Source: Kiloniella laminariae
GTDB lineage: Bacteria > Pseudomonadota > Alphaproteobacteria > Kiloniellales > Kiloniellaceae
Assembly: GCF_027214005.1 (NCBI RefSeq)
Contig: NZ_JAPWGY010000001.1
Span: forward strand, 310,001-374,000
DNA: 64,000 nt
Direction of reading: 5' to 3'
Shown: one piece after another, positions 25,775-34,272 of the stretch
Layout of the letters: each line of letters opens with the position of its first letter
How positions within the stretch are numbered: the stretch's first letter is position 1
Notes under the pieces: generated by a model
The model's database searches: none
Seen by the model: the letters and a program-made list of their open reading frames with translations, nothing else
What the model was told of the DNA's origin: nothing
Translations under genes and position numbers: made by a program

Positions 25775-27022
25775 ATGATTTTTAGTTTTCCCATGAAGAG
25801 GCTGGTTCTGGGACTTGTTGTGATCCCGCTTCTGCTATTGTCGAACAATATCTCCTGGGCAGAAGATCTGCTTGCCATTCGAATCGGACAGCACCCCGAG
25901 AAGACCCGGTTTGTTCTGGAACTTTCCGAGGCTCCTGCCTATCGGGTGTTCACCTTGCCTGATCCCTACCGGGTCGTGATCGACCTGCCAAAACTGAACT
26001 GGAAGGTTCCGCAAAGTGATGTGCCCAAGCCGACCGGTGTTGTCGAAGCGCTGAGGTTTGGTCTCTTCGAACCCGAGGTCAGCCGTCTGGTCCTTGATGC
26101 CAAACATCCCGTCGCAATCTCTTCCGTCTTCCTGCTGCCGCCGAAAGAAGGGCACAGGCATCGCCTGGTCGTTGATATGATCAGGGTAACCGATGCGGAT
26201 TATAAAGCTTCTGGTGAACAGCAAAAACAGCGCGCCTCGAATCCGCCGCTTGGCTCGAATACTGTAGTGGCTTCAAAGCCGCCTGTGCCTGATCTGTCCG
26301 CCCCCACAAGTCCCAAAAAAGATAAGGGCAGGAAGATTATCGTCATCGACGCGGGGCATGGCGGGGTGGATCCCGGAGCAACTGGTGTGACCGGTATCCT
26401 TGAAAAGACCCTTGCTCTGGAATACGCGCAAAGTCTCAGGGATGCCCTGGAGAAAAGCGGACGCTATAGCGTGGTTATGACCCGGGATAACGACACAACA
26501 CTGGCGTTGCGCCAAAGAGTGGGGATCGCCCAGGATGCGAACGGTGACCTGTTTATCTCTTTGCATGCCAACAAACATCCATCGGGGACAGTCAAGGGAA
26601 TTTCAGTTTACAGTCTTTCTGAAAACGGCTCGGACAAAGAAGCCGAAGCCCTGGCGGCCAAGGAAAACAAGGCTGATATTATTATCGGGTTTGATCTCAG
26701 TGATCAGTCCCCTGATGTCAGCAAAATCCTGATTGATCTGGCGCAGCGGGAAACCAACAACCAGGGCAAACAGTTTGCCAATGTTCTGGTGGGAGAGCTC
26801 AAGCGTGAGACTGTCTTGCTGGGAAGACCGCACCGCTCTGCCGGGTTTGCTGTTCTAAAGTCGCCCGTTATCCCTTCGGTTCTGATCGAGTTGGGGTACA
26901 TGTCGAACCGGGAGGAAGAAAAAATCCTGAAGAGCAGCAAGCATCGTCAGAAACTGGTCGGGGCAATAACCCGGGCTGTTGATGAGTATTTTGGCAAGCT
27001 TGAGACTTTCAACAGTCAGTAA
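25775..27022 (+). CDS. amiC: N-acetylmuramoyl-L-alanine amidase (AMIN + Amidase_3)
   Basis: The 415-residue protein has a signal peptide (hydrophobic stretch LVLGLVVIPLLLLSNN), an AMIN domain (about residues 30-120, AIRIGQHPEKTRFVLELSE and PDPYRVVIDLPKLNW), a linker rich in Pro/Ser/Lys, and an Amidase_3 catalytic domain. Zinc ligands lie in DAGHGGVDPGATG, the Glu in the following helix and LFISLHANKH; the catalytic Glu is in VLIELGYMSNREEE. It cleaves the peptide from the glycan during septum splitting. The start at 25775 is chosen over GTG 25763 and ATG 25793 because GGGG precedes it. In this class it is regularly found between rne and the PBP1A gene, as here. Confidence 0.93.
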   Translation: MIFSFPMKRLVLGLVVIPLLLLSNNISWAEDLLAIRIGQHPEKTRFVLELSEAPAYRVFTLPDPYRVVIDLPKLNWKVPQSDVPKPTGVVEALRFGLFEPEVSRLVLDAKHPVAISSVFLLPPKEGHRHRLVVDMIRVTDADYKASGEQQKQRASNPPLGSNTVVASKPPVPDLSAPTSPKKDKGRKIIVIDAGHGGVDPGATGVTGILEKTLALEYAQSLRDALEKSGRYSVVMTRDNDTTLALRQRVGIAQDANGDLFISLHANKHPSGTVKGISVYSLSENGSDKEAEALAAKENKADIIIGFDLSDQSPDVSKILIDLAQRETNNQGKQFANVLVGELKRETVLLGRPHRSAGFAVLKSPVIPSVLIELGYMSNREEEKILKSSKHRQKLVGAITRAVDEYFGKLETFNSQ

Positions 27023-27368
27023 GAGTATTTTCCCCCGGCCGGATCGGGAAAGTAGGAACTGAGCTCATCAATTTTGCCCATCAATCTTGCCCATCAATCT
27101 TGCAGGGCTGGGTTGCGTGCCGGGCTATAGGTCTGAAATGAAATCTGCTGTAGAAAAGCAGGGATAAAATCAGCAATAAAACCTGCCATAAGGATGTCAC
27201 AGTTCTGTTGCAGGTTGTTGGCATGGCTTGCCGTGATTGGCCGGACAGGATAAAATTGAAGCGGTATGGGGCACACAGATGGTGAACGCCCCTTTTACTT
27301 TATGAGACGAAAGACAAAGTCGGGTGTTCGGGACTTTGTCAGATAATATTGATGGGTTGGGTAATAGC
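27023..27368. other. Intergenic region amiC - PBP1A gene
   Basis: These 346 bases hold three tandem 13-base repeats near the left end and presumably the PBP1A promoter. I see no gene or clear terminator. Confidence 0.6.
27066..27104. repeat. Three tandem 13-bp repeats
   Basis: CATCAATTTTGCC, CATCAATCTTGCC and CATCAATCTTGCA follow one another without spacing, 44 bases after the amiC stop. No further copies are visible nearby. Confidence 0.9.
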
Positions 27369-29807
27369 GTGAAGTTTCTGAAAATCATAGGTTATCTCTT
27401 TGCGATTGGTATCGTGCTCGCGATTGCCGGGGCAGGAGGCGCTATTTATGTTTTTTATGAATATGGCCGGGGTCTGCCCGATCATAACGAACTGGTTGAC
27501 TATGACCCACCAACTGTAACACGAGTACATGCAGGGGATGGACGCCTGCTGGAAGAATATGCGCGTGAAAAGCGTATCTATGTTCCCATAGAGGCGATTC
27601 CGGAGCGGGTGAAAGACGCGTTTCTTTCCGCAGAGGACAAGGATTTCTACAGTCATCCTGGAATCAATTTCTTCTCGCTTGCCCGGGCGATGGTGACCAA
27701 CATCAAAAATGTCGGTTCAGGCAAGCGCCTGATCGGGGCTTCGACCATTACCCAGCAGGTGGCAAAAAACTTTCTTCTGACCAACGAGGTTTCCTATGAA
27801 CGTAAAATCAAGGAAGCCATCCTGACGTTCCGGATTGAACAGAGCTTTGGCAAAGAACGTATTCTTGACCTCTACCTGAATGAAATCTTCCTGGGCTATC
27901 GTTCTTATGGTGTGGCTGTTGCCGCCCTGAACTACTTTAATAAATCTCTGGATGAACTGACAGTCGCCGAGGCTGCCTATCTTGCTGCGCTGCCGAAAGC
28001 ACCATCGAACTATCATCCTGTCCGCCGTCATGAAGCTGCGCTGGAACGGCGGAACTGGGTTATCGACCGGATGCTGGAAAACAACAAGATTACTGCAGAA
28101 GAGGCCGAGATAGCCTGGCAGTCACCCCTGCAGATTATCCGCCGGGACGATACTGAAGTTGTCAATGCCCCCTATTTTGCGGAAGAGGTCCGTCGGGAAC
28201 TGCTTGACCTCTACGGCGAAGAGAAGCTTTACGAAGATGGTTTCTCGGTGAGAACCACCCTGCAGCCAAAGTTCCAGGATATTGCCCAGCGTAGCCTGAA
28301 GGCCGGATTGATTGAATATGATCGTCGCCACGGCTGGCGCGGACCTTTGACGCGTTATGATCCAGAGTCTCCCGATGGCTGGAAAGTACAGCTTGAGGCG
28401 ATGGAAGTACCGCGAGGAGTCGAACCCTGGGTTCAGGCTGCCGTTCTTGAGGTCGGGGACAATGCTGTTACGATCGGCTTTGTCGACGGAACCAGGGGCA
28501 CGATCCCCATGACCGAACTGAAATGGGCACGCAAATGGATCGAGGACCAGCGGTATGGCGAGGCTCCAAGATCTCCCGGCGATGTCCTGACGGTCGGAGA
28601 TGTGGTTCTTGTAGAAGCGGTTCTTAAAGATGCCAAGGATCAGGACTATCCCGCAGATACCTTTGCCTTGCGCCAGATCCCCGATGTGAACGGCGGGATT
28701 GTTGCGATGGATCCGCATACGGGCCGCGTTTTGGCCATGTCAGGAGGTTTTTCCTTTGGCCTGAGTGTGTTCAACCGGGCAACACAGGCCGTGCGTCAGC
28801 CAGGATCGGCGATCAAGCCTTTTATCTATCTGGCAGGACTGGACCATGGCTACACCCCGGCAACCCTTATTCAGGATGCTCCCTTTTCTCTGGATCAGGG
28901 AGCGGGTCTGGGCAAGTGGAAGCCTTCGAACTATACGAACAAGTTCTATGGACCGACCAGAATGCGGGTTGGACTCGAAGATTCCAAAAACCTTATGACG
29001 GTCCGTCTGGCACAGAACGTCGGGATGGAAACGATCGTCGAGTATGTGAAACGTTTCGGGATCGATAACAATATGGAACCGGTCCTGTCGATGTCGCTGG
29101 GCGCGGGAGAAACATCCCTTCTACAGATGACTACGGCCTATGCCATGCTGGTCAATGGCGGTAAAAAAATTATCCCGAGCCTGATTGACCGTATTCAGGA
29201 TCGCCGGGGACAGACTGTTTTCAAGCATGACCAGCGTAATTGCCTGCCCTGTGTCGCCAACGACGGCTGGCACCAGCAAGCGGTACCAGAGTTACCCGAT
29301 ACCCGCGAACAGATCGTTGACCCGGCTTCGGCTTATCAGGTTGTTTCGATGCTGGAAGGGGCCGTCCTCAGAGGAACGGGACGGCGAATCAGCAGCATTG
29401 GTAAACCCCTGGCAGGGAAAACAGGTACGACCAATGACAGTCAGGACGCCTGGTTCCTCGGGTTCTCCCCTGATCTGGCTGTCGGGGTCTATGTTGGATT
29501 TGACAATCCCAAAACCCTGGGGCGAAAAGAACAGGGGGCCAGTGTGGCGGCTCCGATCTTTAAGTCCTTTATGGAAGAAGCTCTTGAGGATGCTCCGGCA
29601 ACACCCTTCCGTGTTCCGTCAGGCATCCGGCTGGTGCGAATCAATGCCGAAACCGGGCGCTTGGCCAGCCCCAATGACAGCAATGTTATTGTCGAAGCTT
29701 TCAAGCCAGACACGGTTCCATCGGCGGATTACACCGGCAGTGGTGAGGAAAATGATAATCCTCTCCTGTCAGGAAATGACCTCCTGACCACAGACGGGCT
29801 GTACTAA
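27369..29807 (+). CDS. mrcA: Penicillin-binding protein 1A
   Basis: The 812-residue bifunctional enzyme polymerises and cross-links peptidoglycan. A membrane anchor (residues 5-27) is followed by the glycosyltransferase domain with the catalytic Glu in SAEDKDFYSHPGIN, then GASTITQQVAKNFLLTN and KIKEAILTFRIE. An OB-like insert precedes the transpeptidase, whose active-site motif is SAIK in RQPGSAIKPFIYLAG, the second motif SKN in LEDSKNLMTVRLA, and KTG in AGKTGTTNDSQDAW. The start is a GTG at 27369, preferred over GTG 27324 because homology begins KFLKIIGYLF. It is followed by prfB after 73 bases, a conserved pairing in alphaproteobacteria. Confidence 0.95.
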   Translation: MKFLKIIGYLFAIGIVLAIAGAGGAIYVFYEYGRGLPDHNELVDYDPPTVTRVHAGDGRLLEEYAREKRIYVPIEAIPERVKDAFLSAEDKDFYSHPGINFFSLARAMVTNIKNVGSGKRLIGASTITQQVAKNFLLTNEVSYERKIKEAILTFRIEQSFGKERILDLYLNEIFLGYRSYGVAVAALNYFNKSLDELTVAEAAYLAALPKAPSNYHPVRRHEAALERRNWVIDRMLENNKITAEEAEIAWQSPLQIIRRDDTEVVNAPYFAEEVRRELLDLYGEEKLYEDGFSVRTTLQPKFQDIAQRSLKAGLIEYDRRHGWRGPLTRYDPESPDGWKVQLEAMEVPRGVEPWVQAAVLEVGDNAVTIGFVDGTRGTIPMTELKWARKWIEDQRYGEAPRSPGDVLTVGDVVLVEAVLKDAKDQDYPADTFALRQIPDVNGGIVAMDPHTGRVLAMSGGFSFGLSVFNRATQAVRQPGSAIKPFIYLAGLDHGYTPATLIQDAPFSLDQGAGLGKWKPSNYTNKFYGPTRMRVGLEDSKNLMTVRLAQNVGMETIVEYVKRFGIDNNMEPVLSMSLGAGETSLLQMTTAYAMLVNGGKKIIPSLIDRIQDRRGQTVFKHDQRNCLPCVANDGWHQQAVPELPDTREQIVDPASAYQVVSMLEGAVLRGTGRRISSIGKPLAGKTGTTNDSQDAWFLGFSPDLAVGVYVGFDNPKTLGRKEQGASVAAPIFKSFMEEALEDAPATPFRVPSGIRLVRINAETGRLASPNDSNVIVEAFKPDTVPSADYTGSGEENDNPLLSGNDLLTTDGLY

Positions 29808-29880
29808 CGGCTGACAAGCAGGTAGAACAAGCCCCGAAATTATCTTTGTACACTCTAGCTGACGAGGAGGCCGTAAAGCA

Positions 29881-31021
29881 ATGCGCGCCGAGATCGAAGC
29901 AGCGGTAAGCGACATCAAACAGTCGCTGGCCCTGCTAAGGAGGCATCTTTGACTGGGATGCCGCTTTACGAAGACTGGATGAACTGAACGTTCGAGCCGA
30001 AGACCCGACGCTGTGGAATGATCAGCAACTGGCCCAGACCCTGATGCGCGAACGCACCCAGCTGGATCAGTCGATCACAGCTGTGCGCAAAATCAGTAGC
30101 GATATGGAAGATGCAATTCTTCTGATCGAAATGGGCGATGACGAAGGTGACAAAGAGTCAGTTGAGGAAGGCGAAAGCCAGATTCTGGCACTTAAAGAAC
30201 TGGCAGCCAAGAAACAGCTGGAAAGCCTGCTTTCCGGAGAGGCTGATGCCAATGACTGTTATCTTCAGGTCAATGCCGGTGCTGGCGGTACCGAAGCCCA
30301 GGACTGGGCTGAAATGCTGTTGCGCATGTATACCCGCTGGGCCGATCAGCATGGCTATAAGGTGGAATGGCTTGAAGAAAGCAGCGGCGAAGAAGCCGGG
30401 CTGAAATCAGCGACGGTGGTTATCAAAGGGCATAATGCCTATGGCTGGCTGAAAACCGAGGCTGGTGTACACCGGCTGGTCAGGATTTCACCTTATGATT
30501 CCCAGGCTCGACGCCATACGTCATTTTCGTCCGCTTGGGTTTATCCGGTTATTGATGACAGTTTCGAGGTCGAGATCCTCGACAAGGATTTGCGCGTTGA
30601 CACCTTCCGGGCTTCTGGTGCCGGGGGACAGCACGTAAACACCACAGATTCGGCAATCCGGATTGTCCATGAACCCACCGGGATTGTGGTGCAGTGCCAG
30701 AATGACCGTTCCCAGCATAAAAACAGGGCGACGGCCATGAGCATGCTGAAGTCACGTCTGTATGAACACGAAATGCAGAAACGTGAATCTGTTGCGCAGG
30801 CAGAAGCTGATTCGAAAACCGAAATTGGTTGGGGCCGCCAGATCCGTTCTTATGTTCTGCAGCCGTATCAGATGGTCAAGGATTTACGAACCGGGGTCGA
30901 AACCAGCAACAGCAATGCCGTGCTGAACGGAGATATTGACCTGTTTCTCGAAGCTTCACTTGCTTCCCGTCTGAAAGGTGGAACCAGTAGTGAAGATGAA
31001 GAGGGGGATGCCGTACTCTAA
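29881..31021 (+). CDS. prfB: Peptide chain release factor 2, programmed +1 frameshift
   Basis: The ATG at 29881 (AGGAGG 10 bases before) opens a 23-codon frame that ends at TGA, 29950-29952. The shift site reads AGGAGG-CAT-CTT-TGA-C: a perfect Shine-Dalgarno-like element three bases before CTT TGA C, as in E. coli prfB (AGGGGG-TAT-CTT-TGA-C). After slipping +1 the frame continues GAC TGG GAT from 29951 to the stop at 31021, giving 379 residues. The body has the RF2 domains, including the GGQ motif in [14 protein letters not shown] for peptidyl-tRNA hydrolysis. The recognition motif normally Ser-Pro-Phe reads [13 protein letters not shown] here. The factor reads UGA and UAA, so its own UGA provides feedback control. 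Confidence 0.95.
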
Positions 31022-31060
31022 CGTCTTTGCCTGAGTTTTTGTTAGATCTCTAAGAATGAA

Positions 31061-31092
31061 AAAAAGCCCTGGATATTGGTCCAGGGCTTTTT
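31061..31092 (+). terminator. Rho-independent terminator after prfB
   Basis: AAAAAGCCCTGGA (31061-31073) pairs perfectly with TCCAGGGCTTTTT (31080-31092), loop of 6, ending in a T run; 40 bases after the prfB stop. Confidence 0.92.
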
Positions 31093-31152
31093 GATGATAT
31101 ATTCTGAAAAGCAGGTTTTTTGGACCTGGGAATCTCAAGCCTGTTACAGGTA

Positions 31153-31425
31153 TCAATTCCATGGTTGGCGCGGGGCTGGTATATCCCAGTAAGCCCGGCG
31201 GCTCTCTTTACGCGCCTGCTCATCATCTATCCCGATATCGGAAAGCTGTTCGCGGGTGAGCTCATCCAATGATCGGCGTTCCTGTCGAATGTCGATCATC
31301 AAGCTGATCTGCTTGAAAAGGTACGCAAGGCCAGTGGTGCTGCTCTTGTGTTGCACAGAAGGCCGGATGTAAGACGCACTACAGCTTTGCGAACTGCCCA
31401 AAGCATTACAGGGTTGTTTAAACAT
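31153..31425 (-). CDS. DUF1127 small protein
   Basis: The 90-residue protein ends with a DUF1127 (YjiS-like) domain: LFKQISLMIDIRQERRSLDELTREQLSDIGIDDEQARKESRRAYWD, with the conserved L-x-D-I-G and Arg-rich part. Such small basic proteins are frequent in alphaproteobacteria; some are involved in RNA metabolism and in phosphate or oxidative stress responses, most are uncharacterised. The first about 40 residues are Ser/Cys-containing and unlike the family. GGAGGAAAAA sits directly before the ATG, supporting the long form. It is divergent from a LysR regulator, which probably controls it. Confidence 0.85.
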   Translation of the reverse strand: MFKQPCNALGSSQSCSASYIRPSVQHKSSTTGLAYLFKQISLMIDIRQERRSLDELTREQLSDIGIDDEQARKESRRAYWDIPAPRQPWN

Positions 31426-31706
31426 TTTTTCCTCCAGTGATTTTTGTGATGAAGAATAAGTATTTCATCAATGTTATTGATATATGGCAGTCGAGCAGCT
31501 ATTCTTTAAACGAATTGTTTTGATCGCTCGTATCACAGATTTTGATACCGGCTGGAGTGATAGGCAGCGGAAACTTTCCCGGTTTTTTTATGTCCAGTAC
31601 GCTGGTTTCGCATCTGGGGCGTACATCCTGGGTACAATGTGCAAAGTACCGTATCGGGAGTATTCTTCTGTGAACGTGTTGATCTGTTCTGATGAAAGGC
31701 AAGGAT

Positions 31707-32576
31707 ATGAACCGGAATCTTGATCTGGGAACCCTTCGTAGTTTTGTCGCTGTTGCGGACACGGGGGGAATGACCTCTGCGGCGAACCGATTGCATCTGA
31801 CCCAGTCAACCGTAAGCATGCAGATCAAGCGACTGGAGGAAGGAATGGGGCTGTCGTTGCTGGACCGGAATAACGGCAGAGGTATTCGCCCGACAGCCGA
31901 AGGTGAACAGCTGCTGGGGTACGCCCGTTCCATGTTGGAAATGAATGATGAGGTCTGGGGGCGTCTGACAGCACCAAAATTTGAAGGTTCGCTTTCCCTC
32001 GGTGTTCCAGGCGATATCATTCGGCCTCACACACCTAATATCTTGCGTCAGTTCAATCGGGACTTTCCCCGGGTAAAGGTGAAGCTGACCACGGCCGGGT
32101 CACTCGATCTGATTACGGGGGTTGAGCGGGGGCAACAGGATCTGGTTCTGACGACGGAAGTCTTTACCGAAGGCGAGAAGCTTCCAGCCAATGCGGAACG
32201 TCTGGCTGTAGAACAACTGCTCTGGACCGGTGCCGTTGGTGGCAGAGCCTGGCTGGCGCGTCCCTTACCTCTGGCTTTTGTGCGCTGGTGTGTTTTTCGG
32301 CAACCGACCATCTCGGCACTGGAGCAAGCCGGGATCAGCTGGTTTGACGCAGTTGATAGCGAAAGTCACGAACCAACGTCTGTGACTACAGCAGCAGATT
32401 TTGCGGTTCGGGCCGAGATGCCGAGTTTTGATTACCCCGGTCTTGAAGCAATTGATCACCGGGGCGAGCTTCCTCCCTTGCCTAAGTGCAGTATCAATCT
32501 TTATGTCACGGAGGGACCTAACCGCAAATTGGCGCAGGAGCTGGCGGTCTATGTTCGGAGAGCATTCCGGGGGTAA
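31707..32576 (+). CDS. LysR-family transcriptional regulator
   Basis: The 289-residue regulator has the N-terminal winged helix-turn-helix: DLGTLRSFVAVADTGGMTSAANRLHLTQSTVSMQIKRLEEGMGLSLLDR, then a linker helix and a substrate-binding domain (LSLGVPGDIIRPHTPNILRQFNRDFPRVKV). It resembles the LrhA-like group. The ATG at 31707 is preferred over 31692 because GGCAAGGAT precedes it. The divergent DUF1127 gene, 281 bases away, is the obvious target, and such LysR-DUF1127 pairs occur in related bacteria. The effector is unknown. Confidence 0.9.
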   Translation: MNRNLDLGTLRSFVAVADTGGMTSAANRLHLTQSTVSMQIKRLEEGMGLSLLDRNNGRGIRPTAEGEQLLGYARSMLEMNDEVWGRLTAPKFEGSLSLGVPGDIIRPHTPNILRQFNRDFPRVKVKLTTAGSLDLITGVERGQQDLVLTTEVFTEGEKLPANAERLAVEQLLWTGAVGGRAWLARPLPLAFVRWCVFRQPTISALEQAGISWFDAVDSESHEPTSVTTAADFAVRAEMPSFDYPGLEAIDHRGELPPLPKCSINLYVTEGPNRKLAQELAVYVRRAFRG

Positions 32577-32605
32577 GGAGAAGCCGGGGGAGGGATCTGC
32601 AGAGA

Positions 32606-34225
32606 TTATTTCTGCTTGATTCTGCCGTCGAGTTCGACAGAAACCGGACCAAAAGCTGAAATGTAATCTGCAAGGATATCATCCATTCTGGGTCCCTGAG
32701 TGAAAGCTTTTTGCCGCTGGTTTGTCTGGAGAGCATATCCATCGCCGCCCTGGAGCATATAATCATTTACAATTACCCGATAGATCCGGTCCGGCTCCAA
32801 GGGCAGATATCCTTGATTAGGGTCTTTGATCTCAACAGAAACAACCCGCTGTCCTGGTTCCCGGGAAGAGTCCCAGATTATCCGCATGCCAGAAATTTGT
32901 GGAAAGCGTCCGTCACTTTCCTCGACCTTTGATAACCCGTTTTCCAGGGCGAGGAGAACTGTACTTCCTTTCAGATTAAGTAAAACAGCGGAGTTTTTGA
33001 AAGGTAACACAGTCAGGATATCTCCCCAGCTCACAGGCCCGGCTTCAAGTGATGCGCGCAATCCTCCACTATTAATAATAACGGCCTCTGCCCTGCGCTT
33101 TTCAAAGCGCCATAACAGGGCATCACTGATGAGATTACCCATGGTACATTCACTTGATCGGCAATCGTCTCTATCGGCATTTAAGAAGCTACCTGCTTCT
33201 CCGACAGTGATCTGCCGAATTTTCTGAAGTTCCTGGTCGATTTTCTCAATATGACTCCTGACAGCGTCGTTTTCGGTAAAAGACTGATCAAGGAGGACAC
33301 TGTCGCCATCAAAGTGCTGAACGACCCCTTTTTCATCAAAGGTAAGGGTAATTTCGCCATAGTACTTTCCGTACCCATAGGTACGGACAAGGGGAACGGG
33401 CTGACCGAGGGGATTTAGAACGACAAAGGGATAGGCCTCGTCGTCTTTGCCCAGACGGGAGGGAGACAAGGTCCTGTTATGTCCGCCAACGATCAGATCT
33501 ATATGAGGCACCCGGGCCGCAACTTCCTTGTCCTGGGCCAGTCCAAGATGTGAGAGGAGGATGATCTTGTTGATCCCCCGGGCTGTAAGGGTTTCGACTT
33601 CTTCACGGACAGTTTCAAGGGCATCTTCAAACTCTATTTGATCTCCAGGAGTAGAAATCTCGGCTGTTCTCTCTGTTATGACACCGATAATTGCTATCTG
33701 CTCTCCACCGCGTTCAATAATGTGGTGAGGAGGGATTTGTCCGGCCAGAATAGAGCTGTCGTCAATCGCAATATTGGCCCCAAGAAGAGGGAACCCGGCC
33801 TTGGAAATCAGGCGCCGAAGGACGCCGGGGCCACCATCAAATTCATGGTTCCCAAGAGCCATCGCGTCGATATTCATGTCATTGAGGAGAACGATCGATG
33901 CCAGACCTTGATAATGGGCATAAAAAAGTGATCCCTCGAACTCGTCACCTGCGTGCAAGAGAAGGGTATTTTCTTTCTGGCTGTTGAGGTCTTTGCGGCG
34001 ATCTTCCAGAGCTTTGGCGAGGCGGGCATAACCGCCGAAACACTTTTGGGCTGCCAGTTCTTTTTCGCTGCAGGGAACGTCTTGCCGATTGAGGGGAAGA
34101 AGCCGGGAATGAAGATCATTGACATGGAGGACAGTCAATGAATATTCAGCCAAGACCGGAGTCATGCCGATCCACTGTATCAAGACAAGGGTAAATAGAG
34201 GTATTAAGCCACCCAGATATCTCAT
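32606..34225 (-). CDS. Secreted 5'-nucleotidase / metallophosphoesterase
   Basis: The 539-residue protein has a signal peptide (about residues 1-27) and two domains of the UshA type. The metallophosphatase part has LHVNDLHSRLLP, LLLHAGDEFEGS, ALGNHEFDGGPG, LLSHLG and IVGGHNRTL, which together bind two metals. The C-terminal nucleotide-binding part has INSGGLRASLEAGPVSWGDI and VNDYMLQGGDGYAL. It should hydrolyse 5'-nucleotides or sugar nucleotides in the periplasm. An alternative start at 34252 is possible; the one at 34225 begins directly before the hydrophobic segment. It follows the MATE gene by 47 bases. Confidence 0.92.
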   Translation of the reverse strand: MRYLGGLIPLFTLVLIQWIGMTPVLAEYSLTVLHVNDLHSRLLPLNRQDVPCSEKELAAQKCFGGYARLAKALEDRRKDLNSQKENTLLLHAGDEFEGSLFYAHYQGLASIVLLNDMNIDAMALGNHEFDGGPGVLRRLISKAGFPLLGANIAIDDSSILAGQIPPHHIIERGGEQIAIIGVITERTAEISTPGDQIEFEDALETVREEVETLTARGINKIILLSHLGLAQDKEVAARVPHIDLIVGGHNRTLSPSRLGKDDEAYPFVVLNPLGQPVPLVRTYGYGKYYGEITLTFDEKGVVQHFDGDSVLLDQSFTENDAVRSHIEKIDQELQKIRQITVGEAGSFLNADRDDCRSSECTMGNLISDALLWRFEKRRAEAVIINSGGLRASLEAGPVSWGDILTVLPFKNSAVLLNLKGSTVLLALENGLSKVEESDGRFPQISGMRIIWDSSREPGQRVVSVEIKDPNQGYLPLEPDRIYRVIVNDYMLQGGDGYALQTNQRQKAFTQGPRMDDILADYISAFGPVSVELDGRIKQK

Positions 34226-34272
34226 CCGTTTCCCGCTCCAGAGCTGAAGCATAACATGGATTGGTTAAGCTG

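Noticed and set aside
30044-31021. prfB starting at the ATG at 30044
   Set aside because: The conserved N-terminal domain and the complete frameshift site lie upstream, from 29881.
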